Position numbers and translations under genes: made by a program
Shown here: piece by piece, positions 56,970 through 64,000 of the stretch
Layout of the letters: the number at the start of each line of letters is the position of its first letter
How positions within the stretch are numbered: position 1 is the first letter of the stretch
DNA from: Methylococcales bacterium
GTDB lineage: Bacteria > Pseudomonadota > Gammaproteobacteria > Methylococcales > Methylomonadaceae
Direction: 5' to 3'
Length of the DNA: 64,000 nucleotides
Assembly (NCBI GenBank): GCA_026398895.1
Contig: JAPLRZ010000060.1
Location: forward strand, 1 to 64,000
The notes under the pieces: generated by a model
The model's database searches: none
What the model was told of the DNA's origin: nothing
Seen by the model: only the letters and a program-made list of their open reading frames with translations

Positions 56970-59900
56970 ATGCCAAAAAGAACCGACATCAAATCCATAC
57001 TTTTACTGGGTGCAGGCCCTATCGTTATTGGTCAGGCCTGTGAATTTGACTACTCAGGTACGCAAGCCTGTAAAGCGTTGCGCGAGGAAGGCTATCGCGT
57101 GATTCTGGTCAATTCCAATCCTGCGACTATCATGACCGACCCCGATATGGCGGACGCGATTTACATCGAGCCGATTGATTGGCAAACGGTGGAAAAAATT
57201 ATTGCCAAAGAGCGCCCCGATGCGGTGTTGCCGACGATGGGCGGACAAACGGCGTTGAATTGTGCGTTAGATTTAGATAAACATGGGGTATTGGAAAAAT
57301 ACAACGTGGAAATGATAGGCGCGAGTAAAGAGGCGATTAATAAAGCCGAAGACCGCCAGCTTTTCAATGATGCCATGAAAAAAATTGGCTATGAAGTGGC
57401 AAAGTCAAAAACTGCGCATTCGATGGAAGAAGCCTTAGCTGCACAAAAAGAAGTCGGTTATCCAACCGTTATTCGTCCATCATTTACGATGGGCGGCAGC
57501 GGCGGCGGGATTGCCTATAACAAAGAAGAATTCATGGAGATTTGCGAACGCGGTTTGTATTTGTCGCCGACTAATGAGTTATTGATTGAAGAATCGGTAC
57601 TCGGTTGGAAAGAATACGAAATGGAAGTGGTGCGTGATTCTAAAGATAATTGCATCATCGTGTGTTCAATTGAAAACTTTGATCCAATGGGTGTGCATAC
57701 GGGCGATTCCATCACCGTTGCCCCCGCACAAACCTTGACCGACAAGGAATATCAAATTTTGCGTAATGTGTCGCTGGCAATTTTGCGTGAAATTGGCGTA
57801 GATACAGGCGGTTCTAACGTGCAGGTAGCGATTAATCCAGCCGATGGACGGATGATTATCATTGAAATGAATCCACGCGTGTCGCGTTCGTCTGCGTTAG
57901 CGTCTAAAGCGACAGGTTTTCCGATTGCCAAAGTCGCAGCAAAATTAGCGGTCGGTTATACGCTGGATGAGTTGCAAAATGAAATCACAGGCGGCAAAAC
58001 CCCAGCATCCTTTGAACCGTCAATTGATTATGTCGTTGTCAAAGTGCCTCGTTTTACTTTTGAAAAATTCCCGCAAGCGGATGATAGATTGACTACGCAA
58101 ATGAAGTCAGTTGGTGAAGTCATGGCGATTGGTCGCACCTTTCAAGAGTCCTTACAAAAAGCTCTGCGCGGTTTGGAAATTGGCATTGATGGTTTGAATG
58201 AAATTACCGATTTAACCGCTGATAACGCGGCGGATAAAATGCGCCGTGAAATGCGTCACCCCGGCCCTGATAGATTATTGTATGTTGCCGATGCGTTTCG
58301 TAGCGGTATGACGATTGCCGAAGTGCATGACTCCAGTAAAATTGATCCGTGGTTTTTAGCGCAAATTGAAGATTTAATTTTCAGTGAAAAATCTTTGGCA
58401 ACAAAAACTCTGTCTACGCTCAAAGAAGGCGAGTTGTTTAAACTAAAACGTAAAGGCTTTTCTGATAGACGCTTGGCAAAATTATTGGATGCGTCAGAAA
58501 CCGAAGTGCGTAATGTGCGTCATAAACAAGGCATCCGTCCTGTCTATAAACGTATCGATTCTTGTGCCGCTGAATTTGCCTCTGATACCGCCTATTTGTA
58601 TTCCACTTATGAAGAAGAATGCGAAGCGCGAGTCTCTGACAAAGAAAAAATCATCATTCTAGGCGGTGGACCTAACCGTATTGGACAAGGTATCGAGTTT
58701 GATTATTGCTGTGTTCATGCTGCCTTAGCATTGCGCGAAGATGGTTATGAAACCATCATGGTCAACTGTAATCCTGAAACTGTTTCGACTGATTTTGATA
58801 CCTCTGACCGTTTGTATTTTGAATCCTTGACGCTGGAAGATGTGCTGGAAATTGTTCACATTGAAAAACCCAAAGGCGTGATTGTGCAGTATGGCGGACA
58901 AACACCGCTGAAATTAGCGCGGGCGTTGGAAGCGGCAGGCGTACCGATTATTGGCACGTCGCCCGATTCAATCGACTTAGCCGAAGACCGTGAGCGTTTC
59001 CAAAAATTATTGGAGCGTTTAGGGCTGAAACAACCACCGAATGCCACCGCACGTTCTACCGAGCAAGCGATTAATGCCGCGAAAGAATTGGGTTATCCGT
59101 TAGTGGTGCGTCCGTCTTATGTATTAGGTGGTCGTGCAATGGAAATCGTCTTTAATGATGAAGGTTTGTATCGCTACATGAAAGAAGCGGTCAGCGTATC
59201 GAATGATTCGCCTGTATTGCTAGACCGATTCTTAGATGACGCGGTGGAAATGGACGTGGATGCGATTTATGACGGTGAGCGCGTGTTAATCGGCGGTTTG
59301 ATGGAACACATTGAACAAGCGGGTGTGCATTCAGGCGATTCAGCGTGTTCATTGCCTCCTTATGAATTATCCAAAGAACTGCAAGATCAATTGCGTGAAC
59401 AAGTCGCAAAAATGGCAGAAGCTCTAGGCGTGCGCGGCTTAATGAATACCCAGTTTGCGATTCAAGGCACGGATATTTATGTGCTAGAAGTCAATCCACG
59501 CGCCTCACGCACCGCGCCGTTTGTCTCTAAAGCCACAGGTTATGCGTTGGCAAAAATTGCAGCCAGAGTCATGGTTGGACAAACTTTAGAACAACAAGGC
59601 ATTACCGAAGAACGTATTCCCGATTATTTCTCTGTGAAAGAAGCGGTATTCCCGTTTGTGAAATTTCCAGGGGTTGACCCATTACTAGGCCCTGAAATGA
59701 AATCCACAGGCGAAGTCATGGGAGTAGGTAAAACCTTTGGTGAAGCCTTTGCTAAATCACAACGCGCAGCAGGGGTAGATTTGAATGCCAGCGGTAAAGT
59801 GCTGATTAGTATTCGTGAAGCTGATAAAGTGAAACTGCCAGAAATTGCGCGTATGCTGGTAGAAAAGAATTATGAAATCGTGGCAACGCCAGGTACAGCA

Positions 59901-60188
59901 CGGTTTCTTAAAGCGTCAGGTATTCCCTGCGAAGAAGTGTACAAAGTCAACGAAGGCAGACCCAATACTGTGGATATGATTAAAAACGATCAGATTCAAT
60001 TGGTTATAAACACCACTGATGGCAAACAGGCAATTTCCGATTCCTTCACCATGCGCCGCGAAGCCTTACAACACCGCGTCACTTATTACACCACGATGGC
60101 AGGTGCAAAAGCTGCTTGTTACGCGCTGGGTGAGTTGGACGCTGGGGATGTGAATTGCTTGCAGGATTTGCATAAGAGTTTGAATTAA
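56970..60188 (+). CDS. carB: Carbamoyl-phosphate synthase large subunit
   Basis: 1,072 residues, full length. Two ATP-grasp halves: [19 protein letters not shown] with [14 protein letters not shown], and [18 protein letters not shown] with [14 protein letters not shown]. The C-terminal allosteric domain (about 935-1072) has [10 protein letters not shown] and GRPNTVDMI. It makes carbamoyl phosphate for arginine and pyrimidines. carA is not adjacent: six accessory genes occupy the upstream region. Confidence 0.98.
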   Translation: MPKRTDIKSILLLGAGPIVIGQACEFDYSGTQACKALREEGYRVILVNSNPATIMTDPDMADAIYIEPIDWQTVEKIIAKERPDAVLPTMGGQTALNCALDLDKHGVLEKYNVEMIGASKEAINKAEDRQLFNDAMKKIGYEVAKSKTAHSMEEALAAQKEVGYPTVIRPSFTMGGSGGGIAYNKEEFMEICERGLYLSPTNELLIEESVLGWKEYEMEVVRDSKDNCIIVCSIENFDPMGVHTGDSITVAPAQTLTDKEYQILRNVSLAILREIGVDTGGSNVQVAINPADGRMIIIEMNPRVSRSSALASKATGFPIAKVAAKLAVGYTLDELQNEITGGKTPASFEPSIDYVVVKVPRFTFEKFPQADDRLTTQMKSVGEVMAIGRTFQESLQKALRGLEIGIDGLNEITDLTADNAADKMRREMRHPGPDRLLYVADAFRSGMTIAEVHDSSKIDPWFLAQIEDLIFSEKSLATKTLSTLKEGELFKLKRKGFSDRRLAKLLDASETEVRNVRHKQGIRPVYKRIDSCAAEFASDTAYLYSTYEEECEARVSDKEKIIILGGGPNRIGQGIEFDYCCVHAALALREDGYETIMVNCNPETVSTDFDTSDRLYFESLTLEDVLEIVHIEKPKGVIVQYGGQTPLKLARALEAAGVPIIGTSPDSIDLAEDRERFQKLLERLGLKQPPNATARSTEQAINAAKELGYPLVVRPSYVLGGRAMEIVFNDEGLYRYMKEAVSVSNDSPVLLDRFLDDAVEMDVDAIYDGERVLIGGLMEHIEQAGVHSGDSACSLPPYELSKELQDQLREQVAKMAEALGVRGLMNTQFAIQGTDIYVLEVNPRASRTAPFVSKATGYALAKIAARVMVGQTLEQQGITEERIPDYFSVKEAVFPFVKFPGVDPLLGPEMKSTGEVMGVGKTFGEAFAKSQRAAGVDLNASGKVLISIREADKVKLPEIARMLVEKNYEIVATPGTARFLKASGIPCEEVYKVNEGRPNTVDMIKNDQIQLVINTTDGKQAISDSFTMRREALQHRVTYYTTMAGAKAACYALGELDAGDVNCLQDLHKSLN

Positions 60189-60201
60189 GGATTTTGTAGG
60201 T

Positions 60202-60275
60202 CGGGTTAGGCGATAGCCGTAACCCGACACAATGTGATGTGCAGTATATGTCGGGTTACGCTATCGCTAACCCGA
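60202..60275. repeat. Two GTCGGGTTA...TAACCCGAC palindromes after carB
   Basis: Arms at 60202-60210 / 60222-60230 and 60251-60258 / 60268-60275, with GCGATAGC-type loops. They are members of a dispersed intergenic palindrome and may protect or end the carB transcript. Confidence 0.7.
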
Positions 60276-60311
60276 ACTACGAACTAAAACATCCTGTTCT
60301 AGTGAGGCTGG

Positions 60312-61007
60312 ATGATAATGACAATTGACAAAGAGCTAAAAAAGTTTGAATCTCAATATTACCGTATGTTCTACGAAATATCGTTTAATACCAATGCTGG
60401 AAAGTGGATGGGCAAAGTGCGAATCGTCAGAAAGGATACTGATGAAGCTGTAAGAGGAGGATTTCGGGTTTTCGATGTTAAAAAAAATCTTCTTAAGAAA
60501 AAAATGATTGAAAAAATTCATTCTACTTTAGAAACTGATTTAACAAAATTAGGTGTGCCATACGAATGGAATAGTAAAGGAAGGTTAATTCTGGTGCTTC
60601 ATTTAAGATTAATGGATAGCATTGTTGAATTTGGCAAATTTTGTGATGACACCATTGCAGGGAAAGAGAGCAGTAATTATTTTACAGAAAAATATGTCCA
60701 TTTTTGGTATGAACTCATTAAGCAATCAATCGCTATAGCGAGAAGTATAGAGTTGCTTACTCCGCAAGAAAGGATTGAAATGCTAACCTCACCAGATTAT
60801 GTATATGATGATCCGAGTGACCCTTGGAATTTGGATGATCTTGATGCAAGGCTGGGGGTATTTAAATTTTTTCTAAATCCATCGGAAATGGAAATTAGCA
60901 CTCTTGAAGTACAAACAAAAAAAATAACTGATTTACATCATAAGCTTGGGTGGGATAAATTGAGATTAAATGATGACGGTGAGGTTGTATCTGATGAATC
61001 AATATAG
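60312..61007 (+). CDS. Unknown 231-residue protein between carB and greA
   Basis: Unrecognised. It starts MIMTIDKELKKFESQYYRMF or six bases later. It is Lys/Asp-rich, with helices and the pattern YVYDDPSDPWNLDDLDARLG. No membrane segment or signal. AT content is higher than in carB. It interrupts the usual carB-greA adjacency and is flanked by palindromic repeats on both sides, which suggests later insertion. Confidence 0.65.
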   Translation: MIMTIDKELKKFESQYYRMFYEISFNTNAGKWMGKVRIVRKDTDEAVRGGFRVFDVKKNLLKKKMIEKIHSTLETDLTKLGVPYEWNSKGRLILVLHLRLMDSIVEFGKFCDDTIAGKESSNYFTEKYVHFWYELIKQSIAIARSIELLTPQERIEMLTSPDYVYDDPSDPWNLDDLDARLGVFKFFLNPSEMEISTLEVQTKKITDLHHKLGWDKLRLNDDGEVVSDESI

Positions 61008-61011
61008 CCTT

Positions 61012-61114
61012 GTAGGTCGGAATAAGCCTTATTGAGCGGGAGCGAAATAAGGCGTATGCGATGTCGGAAACGCTCGTCCTGCGCTATCGCTTGGACGGTC
61101 TTATTCCGACCTAC
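61012..61114. repeat. 103-bp element with 15-bp perfect inverted ends
   Basis: GTAGGTCGGAATAAG at 61012-61026 is the exact reverse complement of 61100-61114. The middle has a GCGAAATAAGGCGTATGCG / CGCTATCGC pattern. A further small hairpin (TTCCAACGCAGAGCGTTGGAA, 61160-61180) follows. Confidence 0.8.
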
Positions 61115-61256
61115 TTTTTCCAGCGTTGCGAGATAGGACGCTGGAGCGTCAAACAAGGCATTCCAACGCAGAGCGTTGGAACAATACAAACAATAAACAG
61201 CTTAAATGCTGGGGTTAGACCCCCACCCCAACCCACAATATCGGAGTATAAAACAA

Positions 61257-61733
61257 ATGGTTAAAGTACCTCTCACTGTCAAAGGTGCAGAAAAATTACG
61301 CGTTGAATTAGAAGAATTAAAATTTGTGGTGCGTCCACGCATCGTGAATGCGATTGCTACTGCTAGAGCGCATGGCGATTTAAAAGAAAATGCTGAATAC
61401 CATGCTGCAAAAGAGCAACAAAGTTTTGCCGAAGGGCGCATTAATGAAATTGAAGGTAAATTGTCTAACGCACAAATTATTGATGTCACTAAAGTAGATG
61501 CGAACGGTAAAGTGGTCTTTGGTGCGACGGTAGAAATTGAAAATTTGGAAACTGAACAACGCGTAACTTATCAAGTAGTCGGCGAAGATGAAGCCAGTAT
61601 TAAAGAAAATCGTATTTCTATCGGCTCGCCGATTGCTCGCGCCTTAATCGGTAAGGGCGTTGAAGATATTGTCACCGTTAAAGCACCTAGCGGGAATATT
61701 GAGTATGAAATTATTGCGGTGCAGTATATCTAA
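61257..61733 (+). CDS. greA: Transcription elongation factor GreA
   Basis: 158 residues from ATG 61257 with a CGGAG ribosome site; an upstream TTG would add 17 non-homologous residues. The N-terminal coiled coil with the acidic tip ([18 protein letters not shown]) and the C-terminal FKBP-like domain ([18 protein letters not shown]) are plain. It rescues backtracked RNA polymerase by stimulating transcript cleavage. Confidence 0.97.
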   Translation: MVKVPLTVKGAEKLRVELEELKFVVRPRIVNAIATARAHGDLKENAEYHAAKEQQSFAEGRINEIEGKLSNAQIIDVTKVDANGKVVFGATVEIENLETEQRVTYQVVGEDEASIKENRISIGSPIARALIGKGVEDIVTVKAPSGNIEYEIIAVQYI

Positions 61734-61744
61734 ATACTGCTGAA

Positions 61745-61770
61745 AGTAGGCGCGAATAGCTCGTGCCTAC
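61745..61770. terminator. Hairpin between greA and the convergent DUF2357 gene
   Basis: GTAGGC and GCCTAC pair around GCGAATAGCTCGT, shortly after the greA stop. No strong T-run follows. Confidence 0.45.
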
Positions 61771-61799
61771 TTCATCTAAACGCATCACTACGGTTGTGA

Positions 61800-63500
61800 T
61801 TAATTCAATTGCCTTTCAGCAATTGCAAATAGTTGATCGAGTGCTGGATAAGCCGTGGTATCCAATTCTGGCAAAATTGCCAGTCCTGTCACAATGGGTA
61901 ATCGGGTGGGTCTTTTATGTAGCCCGTATTTTGTCCAATTGGGTAGATAAATAGGTGCAGGCGCATTTTTATCGGGAAATAAGGCAATAACTCCCACAAT
62001 AGGTTCTTGCTTTAATAATTGGCTATATGCGTCATAGACTGCCATATTAATAAAATATTTTTCTAATAAACTAGGTAAGTGATATTTTCTTACACTACTG
62101 GCTGAACTGTATTTGGCATCGAAAACTAAATAAACAGTTTTATCACTAGAATCTATTCTTAATACTAGATCGGGACACCAATAATCATAATCTCCATTGA
62201 TTGTTGCGTGTTTCATATCCACTAAATCTGCGTGTTTTGTCTGCACACTATAAGGAAAAACTTTAGGCTCATAACTTAACGTTAATTTAAAACCATTACG
62301 TTTAAAGGTAACTATTGAAGGCACAAATTCTAGTTGAGATGACCAATGGGTATCAATAGTCGTCCAATTATTATCATATAAATAATCTATCAGTTTAAAT
62401 AAGGCAACAAACTCATATAATTTTGATACTGAGCGTAATTTTGCTAGATAATTTCTACCATTCAAAGAAGGCTCGCCTAAAATATACCAATCGTGTAATT
62501 GTTCAAATAAACGCCGATAAACCCGCGATGCTCTGACAAATGGGGTCATAATAGGTCGAAGTTCACCTTGATAGCTTATCGCTAGGTTTTTTTCAAAGTA
62601 ACGAATAAACTCTTCCAGTTGGAGTAATTGATTTTCACAACGCTGTTTCATATTAGACGAAGTGAGCCGTGATAATACATCATTCAGGGATTCATAGTCG
62701 GGGTCATGATAGGCAATTTTACTGTGTGCAAAATCAGGATTAATGGTATCCAATAAGGTAGTAATAATTCGCCGCATGGAATAAAGTCCACCTAATAAAA
62801 TGGCATTTTCTTTTACATTAGCGGTTTGTTCAAGTGTGGTTACTTCAGTTTCAGTAATCGAAAAACTACGTCCATTAACTACCACATCGCCTTCGCCTAA
62901 TACGGGTTCTAGTGCGTCTAAATTAAATATAATATCAAAAGGATCAATATCACTATTTTGTGAGGCTTTCCACGCGGCTTGTTTTATCGGTATTAAACGC
63001 TTGCGTAGATGATATTGCAATTCCAAACGGCAACTGATTAGCGTATTAACAAAAGTTTCTGCGGTATTAAGAATAGTTTCTGGATCGCTGGTATTTTCTA
63101 TTGATAAATCAGTACGCGATAAACAAATGCGCATAATGTCATTTTGTTTATGGGTCAAATAACGAATCATTTCTTCAACTTGTTGCGCATTGGCTTTTTT
63201 TACAATAACTTCAAAACGCAATTCAAAGCGTTGTTCAGCTAAGTGTATATTAACAATGGCAAGCCCAAATGATTCACGAAATAAACTACCAGAAACCGAG
63301 CGAAAAACATTACCTAATTCTTCGCTGTAAACTGCCGTTAAATCCAATTCATCGTTTTCTATGAATAACACAGGGTTTTCATTATTACTTACATTGAATA
63401 ATTCAAAGTACACAGTTTGGTCAGCACGGATAATATAAATCTCATGATGATGACCATTCCACGCGTGATATTCATTATCAACGAAAAAGTTTATTTTCAC
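61800..63500 (-). CDS. DUF2357-domain nuclease, McrC-like
   Basis: 566 residues. The C-terminal PD-(D/E)xK site is visible: CPDLVLRID then VYLVFDAKYSS (D444, D461, K463). The N-terminal half is beta-rich and the middle is helical, as in DUF2357 proteins. These pair with an AAA+ GTPase/ATPase in McrBC-like (type IV) systems that attack modified or foreign DNA. The gene upstream, whose end lies in this window, would be that partner. Codon use is AT-rich. Confidence 0.82.
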   Translation of the reverse strand: MKINFFVDNEYHAWNGHHHEIYIIRADQTVYFELFNVSNNENPVLFIENDELDLTAVYSEELGNVFRSVSGSLFRESFGLAIVNIHLAEQRFELRFEVIVKKANAQQVEEMIRYLTHKQNDIMRICLSRTDLSIENTSDPETILNTAETFVNTLISCRLELQYHLRKRLIPIKQAAWKASQNSDIDPFDIIFNLDALEPVLGEGDVVVNGRSFSITETEVTTLEQTANVKENAILLGGLYSMRRIITTLLDTINPDFAHSKIAYHDPDYESLNDVLSRLTSSNMKQRCENQLLQLEEFIRYFEKNLAISYQGELRPIMTPFVRASRVYRRLFEQLHDWYILGEPSLNGRNYLAKLRSVSKLYEFVALFKLIDYLYDNNWTTIDTHWSSQLEFVPSIVTFKRNGFKLTLSYEPKVFPYSVQTKHADLVDMKHATINGDYDYWCPDLVLRIDSSDKTVYLVFDAKYSSASSVRKYHLPSLLEKYFINMAVYDAYSQLLKQEPIVGVIALFPDKNAPAPIYLPNWTKYGLHKRPTRLPIVTGLAILPELDTTAYPALDQLFAIAERQLN

Positions 63501-63506
63501 AGTGAC

Positions 63507-64000
63507 TTACCAGCAGAAAAAATCGTAAGAATGCAGTTCTGTTTCACCGTAAGCTAACATTTTTTCTAAATAACTTGCAGAATCTTTTAAACCCTCGTTA
63601 TCACAAAGTTGTTTTAATTCTATTAACCGTTTAGCAAATTTTTGTCCATTACCACGCACTTGCGGTAAAACGTGTTGTAATATGGCTAAATCCAAGGCTT
63701 TAAAATCATCACAGCCAAAAAAGCGCATTAACGAACTGGCTTGAGCGCAATATTGACGAATAATAATTTCTTTACGCTGACTAATACTTAATGGACGACC
63801 ATTTTCTAAACTGGGATTAGATAATATTTGCCGCACTTTATTAAAAATAATACTTTCTTCATCAGTAAAAGTCGGAAATCCTTGCACTAAACCAAATAGT
63901 TTATTCATTTCCAAGGCGGATAATGGCAAGGCGATTTCTTTTTCTAATGAGGTATCGTGATCGTCTTGTAATGCGCTATTCGCTTCCATGACTAATACGG
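63507..64000 (-). CDS. C-terminal part of a probable McrB-like AAA+ partner (runs off the window)
   Basis: The frame is open to base 64000; the visible ATG at 63989 is probably internal (V-L-V-M). About 160 residues of a helical tail are seen: EMNKLFGLVQGFPTFTDEE, LSISQRKEIIIRQYC, ALDLAILQHVLPQVRGNG, ending LHSYDFFCW. DUF2357 partners commonly end this way (LDxAIxxRVLPKI-like). No Walker motif lies in the window, so the call rests on position and this tail. Confidence 0.5.
   Translation of the reverse strand, partial: VLVMEANSALQDDHDTSLEKEIALPLSALEMNKLFGLVQGFPTFTDEESIIFNKVRQILSNPSLENGRPLSISQRKEIIIRQYCAQASSLMRFFGCDDFKALDLAILQHVLPQVRGNGQKFAKRLIELKQLCDNEGLKDSASYLEKMLAYGETELHSYDFFCW

Noticed and set aside
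57054-59409. Minus-strand ORFs within carB
   Set aside because: Shadow frames of a strongly conserved gene.

Overview
The window looks like a piece of a gammaproteobacterial chromosome of moderate-to-low G+C. The housekeeping genes point that way: sdhB-sdhE, prfA, gnd, proS with an editing domain, fused rlmKL, yfbR, mepA, carB, greA. A pyrophosphate-type phosphofructokinase next to pgi and gnd homologues would fit a methanotroph (Methylococcales) or a sulfur bacterium of the Thiotrichales. I cannot choose between them from sequence alone. No tRNA, rRNA or CRISPR array was seen.

Layout. 1-5.4 kb: end of a ComEA-like protein, an IS4-type remnant, a C4-dicarboxylate symporter, a TPR/O-GlcNAc-type glycosyltransferase, and a pile of broken IS1, IS1595 and IS3 pieces. 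5.4-10.2 kb: pgi, a MntA/HepT toxin-antitoxin pair, a glutaredoxin-CcdA fusion, sdhB and sdhE. 10.3-16.5 kb: an AT-rich accessory island. It holds an OLD-like ATPase, a protein with TOPRIM-like residues and a DUF262 protein in one tight operon, bounded by debris of a type I restriction-modification locus. Two toxin-antitoxin modules, a MITE-like element and an ORF with 15 copies of a pentanucleotide follow. 16.8-19.7 kb: a four-gene membrane/periplasm cluster with a cupredoxin, probably copper-related. 19.9-29.4 kb: secreted proteins, MepA, an AmpG-like permease, an RbgA-type GTPase, YfbR, an IS graveyard, a flavoprotein and a RIO kinase. 29.6-40.3 kb, minus strand: a two-partner secretion locus with one TpsB, one intact TpsA, one TpsA broken by a frameshift and a stop, and a leftover TpsA tail. 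40.5-43.2 kb: prfA and gnd. 43.4-47.5 kb: a fused restriction-methylation-specificity protein overlapping a small DUF2283/DUF4258-type pair. 47.7-54.7 kb: pfp, proS, an FKBP, rlmKL, acylphosphatase and a lipoprotein. 54.8-56.9 kb: Uma2, DUF4160/DUF2442, an unknown ORF and an antitoxin/YoeB pair. 57-61.7 kb: carB, an unknown ORF and greA. 61.8-64 kb: a DUF2357 nuclease and the tail of its probable AAA+ partner, running off the edge.

Themes. Defence and stress modules recur: three restriction-type loci (one ruined), the ATPase/TOPRIM-like/DUF262 cassette and at least five toxin-antitoxin-like pairs. Palindromic repeats of several families occur throughout and in at least two places sit in frame inside coding genes. 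The strongest candidate for an undescribed system is the ATPase/TOPRIM-like/DUF262 operon at 10.6-14.5 kb. A second point of interest is that duplicated 3' ends of specificity-subunit genes bracket toxin-antitoxin modules at two separate loci.
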